Source of the DNA: Candidatus Brocadiaceae bacterium
GTDB taxonomy: Bacteria > Planctomycetota > Brocadiia > SM23-32
Direction of reading: 5' to 3'
NCBI GenBank assembly: GCA_003567495.1
Contig: PWZK01000331.1
Span: 1 to 13,967 of the forward strand
DNA: 13,967 nucleotides
Shown one piece after another: positions 6,928-13,072 of the stretch. A model generated the notes under the pieces. It worked only from the letters and a program-made list of their open reading frames with translations. It searched no databases and was not told where the DNA came from. A program made the position numbers and the translations under genes. Position 1 is the stretch's first letter, and the number at the start of each line of letters is the position of its first letter.

Positions 6928-8001
6928 CTAATGATGTTCATTTTCCGCGAGTATATGGAGCCCGGAGCGCTGGAACCGTATGTACACCTTTTTTCCGGGG
7001 GGCCATTTATCAGGTGGGAAAATGCCCGGAATCGTCAGGTCTATCCTGCCCCTGAATCGAAGCCCCGGCTCATGATATCCGTTAGAATTCTCCGCTATAC
7101 GATCGCTTAAAACAACATATCCGTCCTCGTCACCGGGGTCGTGCTCGGCAATTGAAAGCTCCGGCACAGGTATTATACAATAAGCCGCCCCCGCAGGTTT
7201 CTCGGTGCTGCATAAAGGAACATCGTTTATGAAAAAAACGTTGCCCTCAGCAGTTTCCCTGATCTCACCTCGTGTCAGGTTACGCAGCTGCAAAAAACGC
7301 GCTACAAAGAGATTGCGCGGCTCGGCAATCAATCGACCGGTCGGTCCGATTTGTTCGATTCGTCCGCCGCGCATCAATCCCAGCGTATCACCAAGAGTAA
7401 AAGCTTCTTCAAGACGATGGCATATGTGTATGAACGTGGTATTGAGGTGATCGTGAAGATTTTTCAAGCGTCCCATCAGTTCCCTGCACGTGCCCTCATC
7501 AAGGGCACTGAGCGGCTCGTCAAGCACCAGCACATCCGGCTCTATGGCAAGAGCGCGTCCCAGCGCCACCCTTTGGCGCTCACCGCCCGAAAGATGTGAA
7601 GGGAACCGCCGGCGCAGATGCCCGATCTCAAGCATCTCGCAAACAGCATCCAGACTTTCCCTGATCTGCTTGCGGCCCATCTTGCGAGCCTGAAGACCGA
7701 ATGCGATGTTCTGTTCCACGGTCTTGAAAGGCAAAAGTGCATAATCCTGAGGAACATAACCAATCCTTCGCGTGGCGGGGTCGGTGTTGGTAACGTCTCG
7801 TCCATCTATATAAATCGATCCTGCATCGGGCATGTTCAGCCCGCAGATACTCTCCACCATCAAAGTCTTACCGCATCCTGTCGGACCGAGCAGAATGAAA
7901 TACTCGCCCCGCTCTATGCTCAGAGAGACGCTCTCCAGACAGAATTCACCTACGCACAGGCGAAGGTCCTTCACAGATACCATTGTGGAGCGTTCTACCA
8001 T
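6928..8001 (-). CDS. ABC transporter ATP-binding protein, molybdate/tungstate class
   Basis: A 357-residue ATPase subunit that powers import at the inner face of the membrane. It shows Walker A GPTGCGKT (39-46), Q-loop Q85, signature LSGGERQ (137-143), Walker B VLVLDEP (157-163) and H-loop H195. Residues about 240-357 form a C-terminal extension after the nucleotide domain, compatible with a TOBE/MOP-like oxyanion-sensing domain, though I cannot match it closely. The start at 8001 gives the usual family N-terminus; M7 (position 7983) is an alternative, and neither has a clear ribosome site. The frame overlaps the permease gene by seven bases, which suggests translational coupling. Frame extension further upstream lies wholly inside the permease gene and is rejected. 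Substrate is inferred from the permease and binding protein; sulfate or another oxyanion is possible. Confidence 0.9.
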   Translation of the reverse strand: MVERSTMVSVKDLRLCVGEFCLESVSLSIERGEYFILLGPTGCGKTLMVESICGLNMPDAGSIYIDGRDVTNTDPATRRIGYVPQDYALLPFKTVEQNIAFGLQARKMGRKQIRESLDAVCEMLEIGHLRRRFPSHLSGGERQRVALGRALAIEPDVLVLDEPLSALDEGTCRELMGRLKNLHDHLNTTFIHICHRLEEAFTLGDTLGLMRGGRIEQIGPTGRLIAEPRNLFVARFLQLRNLTRGEIRETAEGNVFFINDVPLCSTEKPAGAAYCIIPVPELSIAEHDPGDEDGYVVLSDRIAENSNGYHEPGLRFRGRIDLTIPGIFPPDKWPPGKKVYIRFQRSGLHILAENEHH

Positions 8002-8849
8002 ACGGATCTGCCCCCCGCAAATTTTTTGAACAAAAAAAGCGCCGTCAAGGCAAAAAACACCATGATCATCGTAATTGCCAGTGCCGTACCGATGCGCCCC
8101 ACCGACAGCTCCAGGTAAACGGAGGTGGGCAGCACCTCCGTTTTTTGTCTCGTAGTTCCTGCAAAAACCATCATAGGCCCGTAAAGCCCCATCCCCAATG
8201 CCCACGCTATAACACCACCCGCAACAATACCGTTTCGTATCATGGGGAGTGTTACTCTCAAAAAAACCTGCCCCTGCGACCAACCCAGTGTGCGTGAAAC
8301 ATCCTCAAGGCGGGTATCCACGCTGTCAAGCGCCGATTTAACGGTTCGGACCGCGTATGGGGACACGCATATAAACTGTGCAAGCACTATGCCGGCCGGA
8401 GCGTAAACAAACTGCATCCCCAATGACTGTACACCCTGACCTATCGCGGTGCGAAAAAATACCAGCAACACCACTCCGACCACAATGTTCGGCAAAATTA
8501 TGGGCGTGTCAACGAGCATATCAAGTATCGATCTGCCCGGTATACTTGTCCTGGAGAGCGCATAGGCGCCCGGAACGGCAAATCCTACCGCAAGAACCGA
8601 ACTCAGCAGCGATGTCCAGAGCGTGAGCCATGCCGCATGACGTATGTCGGCGCTGCTGAAAATCTCGGTAAAATACGATTCGCCGGTTTCCCGCATCTCA
8701 GCGCCGAGATAAAGCATGGCTGCAGCCAGAAGCAGCGCTATAAAACCTGCATATAATATGAGTATGCCGATCGCGCCGAAATCAAAAAGAGGACGGCGTC
8801 CTGCGGTTCTTGTTCTATGCCTTAAAACGTTTTTTTTATCCCTTGCCAT
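7995..8849 (-). CDS. ABC transporter permease, ModB/WtpB-like
   Basis: A 284-residue inner-membrane permease. The basic N-terminus (1-22) is followed by a first helix (about 26-48), a periplasmic loop, and further helices near 74-98, 113-133, 150-166, 205-225 and 253-275, giving about six. The cytoplasmic EAA loop that docks the ATPase is seen at about 182-204 (EDVSRTLGWSQGQVFLRVTL). The segment EVLPTSVYLELSVGR (238-252) has the wording of molybdate, tungstate and sulfate permeases. It sits between the ATPase gene, which it overlaps by seven bases, and the binding-protein gene 76 bases upstream. No ribosome site is seen before ATG 8849, so the exact start is less certain. It probably works as a homodimer, as only one permease gene is present. 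Confidence 0.92.
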   Translation of the reverse strand: MARDKKNVLRHRTRTAGRRPLFDFGAIGILILYAGFIALLLAAAMLYLGAEMRETGESYFTEIFSSADIRHAAWLTLWTSLLSSVLAVGFAVPGAYALSRTSIPGRSILDMLVDTPIILPNIVVGVVLLVFFRTAIGQGVQSLGMQFVYAPAGIVLAQFICVSPYAVRTVKSALDSVDTRLEDVSRTLGWSQGQVFLRVTLPMIRNGIVAGGVIAWALGMGLYGPMMVFAGTTRQKTEVLPTSVYLELSVGRIGTALAITMIMVFFALTALFLFKKFAGGRSVW

Positions 8850-8925
8850 GTATAATTTTTATCATTGGTAGCGGACCTGATCAGCGCGCTTGCAACCCGT
8901 GTTTTCCCGACAATGCATTGTTTCA

Positions 8926-9747
8926 CTAATCAGCAGGCTCGTAGCCGTATCTTTCAAAAACAGCGCGTGATTCTTCTCCGGAGATAAATTCGGCAAACTT
9001 TAGCGCCGCCTCCCTGTTATCCGAAGTCTCAAGCACGGCTATGACCAGCGGCGAAACAACGTTTTTCTCCGGCTCTATATCCACTATTTCGCTGTTTCGA
9101 GGGTATTGCACGGCCACAGGGCGCCAGACTATGGTCGCATCGACATGCCCCAGCTCCACCGCCTGAGCGATCTCAGGCGCTGTAACCCCCGTGAAATCTA
9201 TATTGTCAAGATTTTCAAAAGATACGCCGTTTTTCTCAAAAATCTCCGGTGTGATTCTACCTATCGCAGCTGCACGCTTCTCGGCAACGGCCAGGCGCAG
9301 GTCCGGATCCGCCAGATCGGAAACGCTCTCTATACCGTGCGGATTTCCGCTCGCCACCATGATCACCGGCACAAACAACGCGACCTTTCTCGTTTCAATA
9401 ACCATGCCTTCCCTGCGAGCTTCTTCTATGTAAAAATCATCTCCCGGGAAAAAAAGATCGCCCGACCCGGTAAGCTTCAACTGCCCAAGCAACAGGTTTG
9501 ATGCGCCATAATTCGTCTCAACCCGGATATCCGGGTGCGCGTTTTGAAACCTCGCTATAACACCCTCCTCGCCTTCCATACCCGACCCGTCAATCGGCGG
9601 CCGAATGCCACCGCCACAAAGGAGAGTCAACTCGACAGTTCCGGCAGGCTCCGACCCGCAAGCGACAAAAAAAACCGCCAACACGCTTGCCACGCAAAAA
9701 AACAACCACGTCTTACCCGATTTTTTTGATATTTTTTTCATAATCAT
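8926..9747 (-). CDS. extracellular substrate-binding lipoprotein, ModA-like
   Basis: A 273-residue binding protein for the ABC importer encoded next to it. A basic start (MIMKKISKKSGK), a hydrophobic stretch (14-28) and the lipobox FVAC place the lipid-modified cysteine at C30, so the mature protein is anchored in the membrane facing the periplasm. The mature part reads like the molybdate/tungstate ModA family: ELTLLCGGGIRPP near 36-48, NYGASNLLLGQLKLTG (about 78-93) and DLFFPGDDFYIEEAR (96-110), then VPVIMVASGNPHGI in the second lobe. Oxyanion binding is by backbone and hydroxyl contacts, so the exact ion cannot be read from motifs. The gene lies only 45 bases after mnmA, so the two may be cotranscribed. 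Either M1 or M3 may start translation; neither has a ribosome site. Confidence 0.88.
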   Translation of the reverse strand: MIMKKISKKSGKTWLFFCVASVLAVFFVACGSEPAGTVELTLLCGGGIRPPIDGSGMEGEEGVIARFQNAHPDIRVETNYGASNLLLGQLKLTGSGDLFFPGDDFYIEEARREGMVIETRKVALFVPVIMVASGNPHGIESVSDLADPDLRLAVAEKRAAAIGRITPEIFEKNGVSFENLDNIDFTGVTAPEIAQAVELGHVDATIVWRPVAVQYPRNSEIVDIEPEKNVVSPLVIAVLETSDNREAALKFAEFISGEESRAVFERYGYEPAD

Positions 9748-9792
9748 AATAATACTGTATTTTTATCAAACCACTCAAATGAAACAGGCTTT

Positions 9793-10911
9793 TTACCCGG
9801 AAAAAGTGTCGGAACTTTCTATAAATCCCCCTCCAATCACGCGGCGTCCGCTGTAAAAAACCGCAGCCTGACCCGGTGCGGGAGCGGTCTGAGGTTCGTC
9901 AAAATCAACCCTGGCTTTTCCGCCGGCCGCCCTGCGCACCGTAGCCCATGTGCCATGATGCCGGAATCTTATCTTCACCACGCAACGAATCGGCTCCCCG
10001 ATCTCCGGAGCGCCGGATATCCAGTTAAGTTCGCCGGCCATCAGCGAGCTTTTCTGTAAATAACGCTTCTCACCGGCCACGACAACATTCTCCGAGGCGT
10101 CGATGCCCACCACATAGAGCGGCTCTTTCCACGCTATGCCCAGCCTTTTGCGCTGACCAATCGTATAGGACACCGCGCCATCGTGACGCCCGAGCTTTCT
10201 GCCCGAAACATGCCTTATCTCTCCGATAGTGCAGAGCTTAGGATATCGTTTTTTCAGCAGCCTCCCGTACCCCCCGTCCGGAAGAAAACACAGGTCCTGG
10301 CTCTTGGGTTTGTCATGGGTATTGAGACCCGCGCTTTTCGCAATTTTGCGCACCTGCTCTTTGGTCATGGCGCCGAGCGGAAAAAACGCTCGCGAGAGCT
10401 GCTCCTGTGAGAGGGAAAACAGAAAATAAGACTGATCCACGCCTTCAAGTCCCTTATGTAACTCATAGACCCAGTCCCGGCCGTTAAACAGCCTCTGCAC
10501 GTAATGTCCGCTCGCCACGGTTGAAACTCCCATGGCCATGGCCGTTTCGGCCAGCACCCCGAACTTCAGCAAATCGTTGCAGCGTATGCAGGGATTCGGG
10601 GTGCGGCCTTTTCGATATTCGCTACAGAAATTTTCAAAAACCGTCCTTTCAAAAATCTCTCGATAATCAAGCACGTAATGTTTTATGCCGAGCCTTCGGC
10701 ATACCCTGCGCGCATCCTCAATGCCGGAAACACCGCAGCACCGGCCCTTGACTTCACCACGCTCACCATAGAAAGGCAATCTGAAAGTAACCCCCGTGAC
10801 ATCCACGCCGTTTTCAGCAAGCAGCATAGCCGCGACCGAAGAGTCGACTCCGCCCGACATGGCTACAACGGCCTTCTGCGGCAGATCGTTTTGCTGTTTT
10901 TTTGTATCCAT
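9793..10911 (-). CDS. mnmA: tRNA-specific 2-thiouridylase MnmA
   Basis: A 372-residue enzyme that activates U34 of Lys, Glu and Gln tRNAs with ATP and replaces O2 by sulfur, giving 2-thiouridine needed for decoding accuracy. The PP-loop SGGVDSS (19-25) binds ATP. NPCIRCN contains C111, the probable nucleophile, and C108. KSQDLCFLPDG contains C208, the partner cysteine. SYTIGQRKRLGI (248-259) starts the central domain, and the C-terminal barrel ends near 365. C108, C111 and C208 would provide the three cysteines invoked in reports of an [4Fe-4S]-dependent MnmA, a point debated for the family. Start ATG 10911 has AAGG about seven bases upstream. The gene diverges from tatC over a palindromic promoter region. 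Persulfide sulfur would come from a cysteine desulfurase such as the NifS encoded 3.2 kb downstream; no TusA-E relay gene is in the window. Confidence 0.96.
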   Translation of the reverse strand: MDTKKQQNDLPQKAVVAMSGGVDSSVAAMLLAENGVDVTGVTFRLPFYGERGEVKGRCCGVSGIEDARRVCRRLGIKHYVLDYREIFERTVFENFCSEYRKGRTPNPCIRCNDLLKFGVLAETAMAMGVSTVASGHYVQRLFNGRDWVYELHKGLEGVDQSYFLFSLSQEQLSRAFFPLGAMTKEQVRKIAKSAGLNTHDKPKSQDLCFLPDGGYGRLLKKRYPKLCTIGEIRHVSGRKLGRHDGAVSYTIGQRKRLGIAWKEPLYVVGIDASENVVVAGEKRYLQKSSLMAGELNWISGAPEIGEPIRCVVKIRFRHHGTWATVRRAAGGKARVDFDEPQTAPAPGQAAVFYSGRRVIGGGFIESSDTFSG

Positions 10912-10924
10912 ACCATACCTTTAC

Positions 10925-10953
10925 ATGAAAAAAGCTACTGAACATGTTACAAT
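10925..10953 (+). promoter_or_regulatory. candidate promoter of tatC
   Basis: ATGAAA (10925-10930) and TACAAT (10948-10953) are 17 bases apart. The -10 matches consensus at five positions and the -35 at four. Transcription would begin near 10960, leaving a leader of about 25 bases. The -10 lies in the left arm of the palindrome at 10939-10971. Confidence 0.45.
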
Positions 10954-10971
10954 ACAATTCTAACATTTTCA
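10939..10971. promoter_or_regulatory. 33-bp near-palindrome in the mnmA/tatC divergent promoter region
   Basis: Fifteen-base arms (10939-10953 and 10957-10971) around the centre ACA are complementary at 13 of 15 positions. The inner arms read ATGTTACAAT and ATTCTAACAT. The symmetry places TACAAT on the plus strand and TAGAAT on the minus strand as opposed -10-like boxes, so it may be a bidirectional promoter, an operator for a dimeric regulator, or both. Confidence 0.5.
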
Positions 10972-10972
10972 A
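10944..10972 (-). promoter_or_regulatory. candidate promoters of mnmA
   Basis: Two alternatives are visible on the minus strand. TTGAAA (plus 10967-10972) with TAACAT (plus 10944-10949) is spaced by 17. TTGGCC (plus 10980-10985) with TAGAAT (plus 10957-10962) is also spaced by 17. The first has the better -35, the second the better -10. The second would start inside the palindrome, mirroring the tatC promoter. Confidence 0.45.
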
Positions 10973-10984
10973 TGTTTCAGGCCA

Positions 10985-12313
10985 ATGAAAACACCTAATT
11001 CAAAAAATTCGCCCGGCGCATCAATGCCCATTGGCGCTCACCTGGAAGAGCTGCGGCTGCGACTGATCCGCAGCATTGCAGTAATAGTGGTCGCGTTCAT
11101 AGCGGCCTGGATATTCAGAGAGCGGATACTTTCCGTGCTGTTTCAGCCCCATATCACCACGGCTGCCGGAGCTCGCATAAGCTCAGCGCTGAAATTCAGG
11201 GATTATACGGAACCCGTGACCGTGCAGCTCAAAGCGTCGCTGGCGGTAGCGATCGGCGTCGCCGCGCCCTATCTGCTGTATCAGATATGGGCGTTTACCG
11301 CGCCCGGGCTTTTCGAAAACGAGCGGCTCTTCTTCACACGCCTTCTCGGGGTCTCGATCATCTGTTTTGCCGCCGGGGTGTTGTTCGGATATTTTTTGTT
11401 TATCCCCATAGCTCTTCGATTTTTGCTTTCTCTGGCGCCCGGCCACACCGAACCGATGCTGATGATGGGCTCTTATCTGTCGCTTTTTTTGATGATGTCG
11501 GTTGCGCTCGGTATCGTTTTCCAGACTCCGCTGGTCGTTTATTATCTGGTAAGGTGGGATATCGTAAGTATTGATTCAATCAAATCCAATCGCAAAAACG
11601 CCGTTATATGCGCATTTATTCTGGCCGCCTTTTTCACGCCCCCGGATCCCGCAACGCAAGTGATGATGGCCGTGCCGGTAATTCTCCTCTACGAACTCGG
11701 CATACTCGCAGCGGCGCCCGCCGGAAAAACGCTGATCCATTTTGCCAAACTGGCGGCGCCCGTTATTCTGGTCGTGTCGGCTGCCACCGCCTGGTACCAC
11801 CTGCGCCCTGTCGCAAGGCTCGATGATTTTGACGGGCTGGTAACCATAAACAATGAACCGGTGCACGAAGCCGGGGTTTTCCGCCTGCGACGCGGCTACG
11901 TGGTGGAGACCGGCAGCGACGGGAAGGCCCTGCTCTTTCCAGGACTCCGGGGAGAGCGGGAAAGCCTGGCGCTTGCGCCCGACACCAGGGTGATACTTCA
12001 CGGAAGCTCGGCAATCACACTTGAGAAAGGCGTTCTACTCGCAGGAATCCGCCGGGAAGGCTCCGGAACGGGTATAAAAGTGCACGGCGGACGCGTCGGG
12101 CCTATTCACGGTTTTGTGGAAATAGAAATAATCGACGAGCGCGCCTTCAAGGTCACGACTGCCACGGGCTCGGCCGAAGTTCTCTATGACGGGCAAAAGG
12201 CCAGTATTCCCGAAGGCCGGACGCGCACCTTCCGCCCGGAAGACGATGCGGCCGTCCGGGATGATATAATGGAGCGCTGGGGCGACTTTTTCACACCGGA
12301 CGTGCTTTTTTGA
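10985..12313 (+). CDS. tatC: Sec-independent translocase TatC with a FecR-like C-terminal extension
   Basis: TatC is the membrane receptor of the twin-arginine pathway, which exports folded proteins. Residues 17-250 are the TatC core: IGAHLEELRLRL (17-28), WAFTAPGLFENE (102-113, with F104 and E113 at signal-peptide-binding positions), and FFTPPDPATQ (216-225) before the last core helix. The position of the conserved E170 of E. coli TatC is Q180 here, aligned by eye. The protein is 442 residues, against about 240-270 usual. After the six core helices and a basic cytosolic stretch (K248-K255), a seventh hydrophobic segment (about 256-270) would bring residues 275-442 to the periplasm. That part (LRRGYVVETGSDGKALLF, then TRVILHG, ITLEKGVL and FKVTTATGSAEVLY) resembles FecR-type beta-rich domains. 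No TatA or TatB gene is present. Ribosome site CAGG is weak. TatC identity is confident; the FecR-like call is moderate. Confidence 0.9.
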   Translation: MKTPNSKNSPGASMPIGAHLEELRLRLIRSIAVIVVAFIAAWIFRERILSVLFQPHITTAAGARISSALKFRDYTEPVTVQLKASLAVAIGVAAPYLLYQIWAFTAPGLFENERLFFTRLLGVSIICFAAGVLFGYFLFIPIALRFLLSLAPGHTEPMLMMGSYLSLFLMMSVALGIVFQTPLVVYYLVRWDIVSIDSIKSNRKNAVICAFILAAFFTPPDPATQVMMAVPVILLYELGILAAAPAGKTLIHFAKLAAPVILVVSAATAWYHLRPVARLDDFDGLVTINNEPVHEAGVFRLRRGYVVETGSDGKALLFPGLRGERESLALAPDTRVILHGSSAITLEKGVLLAGIRREGSGTGIKVHGGRVGPIHGFVEIEIIDERAFKVTTATGSAEVLYDGQKASIPEGRTRTFRPEDDAAVRDDIMERWGDFFTPDVLF

Positions 12314-12332
12314 AAAAAGCAGGCAAAGCACC

Positions 12333-12368
12333 TAATTCTTTTTCAAGACTTCGCTTGAAAAAGAATTA
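12333..12368. repeat. 15-bp perfect stem-loop after tatC
   Basis: TAATTCTTTTTCAAG (12333-12347) and CTTGAAAAAGAATTA (12354-12368) form a perfect stem with the loop ACTTCG. It begins 20 bases past the tatC stop and may end or protect the tatC transcript, although no T-run follows. A similar A/T-rich stem with 11-bp arms lies at 12470-12498. Confidence 0.6.
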
Positions 12369-12415
12369 ATAAAACGACCACGACAACGGCTACGACTAAA
12401 CGGTAAACGACACCA

Positions 12416-12449
12416 TCTTTCCCGCATATCGACAATTTGTTGTCGATGT
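12416..12449 (+). repeat. 34-bp dispersed intergenic repeat, copy B
   Basis: Thirty of 34 bases match the reverse complement of 3747-3780; the last 17 are identical. In this copy ATCGACAA (12428-12435) and TTGTCGAT (12440-12447) form an eight-base stem with loop TTTG. In copy A the first arm has diverged, so only this copy can fold. Confidence 0.7.
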
Positions 12450-12469
12450 ACAGCACCTAAACGCCTACG

Positions 12470-12523
12470 CATTTTCAAGGACTTACGCCTTGAAAATGGG
12501 GCGCCTGCCTGCAGCAGGCAGGC
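12470..12523. repeat. two adjacent inverted repeats
   Basis: CATTTTCAAGG (12470-12480) pairs with CCTTGAAAATG (12488-12498) across a seven-base loop. Directly after it, GCCTGCCTGC (12503-12512) and GCAGGCAGGC (12514-12523) are perfect arms around a single A, flanked by GCGCC and GGCGC. No T-run follows, so a terminator is not called. Confidence 0.55.
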
Positions 12524-12550
12524 CTTCGGCGCAGTTTTCAGGCACGGAAA

Positions 12551-12571
12551 AATACCCAATGTCCAATTTCC
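12551..12571. repeat. degenerate CCAAT-type repeat
   Basis: The stretch contains CCCAATGTCCAATTTCC, related to the CCAATATCC run at 3784-3813. No protein fragment follows it here. Confidence 0.4.
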
Positions 12572-12622
12572 AGGTTAAAAGGGCGGCATTTTTTGCCCGC
12601 CTCGTTTGAAAACACAGCAGCT

Positions 12623-12706
12623 TTTAGCGCCAGCGGCGCGGCATGTTAAAGCCTGTGACGGCGCTAAAGTCCGACAGGACTGAAGCAGAGTCACAGGACA
12701 CGCCGC
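12623..12706. repeat. structured element with interleaved stems
   Basis: Four stems are exact: TTTAGCGCC/GGCGCTAAA (12623-12631 and 12660-12668), GCGGCG/CGCCGC (12633-12638 and 12701-12706), CCTGTGAC/GTCACAGG (12652-12659 and 12690-12697) and AGTCC/GGACT (12668-12672 and 12677-12681). The last three nest into one long hairpin. The first crosses them, so it is either an alternative fold or a pseudoknot. It may be a REP-like repeat or a structured RNA; no gene is adjacent on either side. Confidence 0.5.
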
Positions 12707-12772
12707 ACGCCACAATCGAGCACTGAAAGTGCGGTATGATATCAAGCCTCACGCATGGTCCAACTGCATTTT

Positions 12773-12813
12773 TTATGGCGCCATAATGCGCAATCGTTTA
12801 TATCGTGATAAAC
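12773..12813. repeat. 14-bp palindrome and small stem
   Basis: TTATGGCGCCATAA (12773-12786) is a perfect palindrome. Ten bases on, GTTTAT (12796-12801) and ATAAAC (12808-12813) form a short stem. GCACT-GAA-AGTGC (12720-12732) lies just before. No function is apparent. Confidence 0.4.
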
Positions 12814-12956
12814 ACTTGCTGTAGTGACACCAGAAAACCCAGAAAACCCCTGAACAATCTGCGTTTCGAGATACTCGAAAAAACGTTACAGCGCAAATTC
12901 ATCCTCTTGCCAAGGGCTTGCAAATCGATCTTGTTTGTGGTACACTCTGGTATCAT
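12798..12956 (-). pseudogene. probable remnant of an IS1380-type transposase N-terminus
   Basis: On the minus strand an ATG at 12956 is preceded by AAAGGAGAG seven to eight bases upstream and opens a 52-codon frame beginning MIPECTTNKIDLQALGKR. The pattern M..EC followed by a Q.LGKR motif near residue 18 is what I remember of IS1380-family transposase N-termini, where V...F.GG and a long DDE domain should follow. Here the likeness stops after GKR, exactly where the 22-bp repeat shared with 172-193 begins, and the frame ends at 12798. Complete transposases of this family exceed 400 residues, so this would be a stub. The call rests on a short motif and could be chance. Confidence 0.35.
12878..12899. 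repeat. 22-bp direct repeat, right copy
   Basis: Partner of 172-193, 21 of 22 identical, same orientation. It directly follows the point where the transposase-like reading stops, so it may mark a junction created by recombination between repeats. Confidence 0.5.
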
Positions 12957-13054
12957 AAAGGCTCTCCTTTCTGTGAATGTATCATCTTAATAAGACACCT
13001 TTTAACAGGGAGCAAGGCCCTTTTCAAGTGACCCTTTGTGGGGACTTTAACTTT

Positions 13055-13061
13055 AAGGAGG
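13055..13061 (+). promoter_or_regulatory. ribosome binding site AAGGAGG deciding the marC start
   Basis: A full AAGGAGG lies 11 bases before GTG 13073 and 26 bases before the next in-frame ATG at 13088. It is slightly far for the GTG but too far for the ATG, so GTG is the better start. It also argues against the ATG at 12977, which lacks a site. Confidence 0.65.
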
Positions 13062-13072
13062 AAAATATAACT

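Larger units (their letters stand above)
12314..13072. other. 759-bp gene-poor region rich in inverted repeats
   Basis: Between tatC and marC no intact gene is supported. The stretch holds a 15-bp perfect stem just after tatC, repeat copy B, two further stems, a CCAAT-type run, an interleaved-stem element (12623-12706), small palindromes, and a probable transposase remnant on the minus strand. These are listed separately. The density of repeats suggests a landing place for small repeat elements. Confidence 0.6.

Noticed and set aside
8002..8283. Longer ATPase frame from 8283
   Set aside because: The added 94 residues are read from the permease gene in another frame and have no ABC ATPase likeness.
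12303..12321. TGCTTTTTT-G-AAAAAAGCA palindrome over the tatC stop codon as a terminator
   Set aside because: It has almost no loop and an A/T stem; it probably arises from the Leu-Phe-stop codons.
12977..13072. MarC start at ATG 12977
   Set aside because: It adds a 32-residue polar tail not seen in the family and has no ribosome site; AAGGAGG points to GTG 13073.
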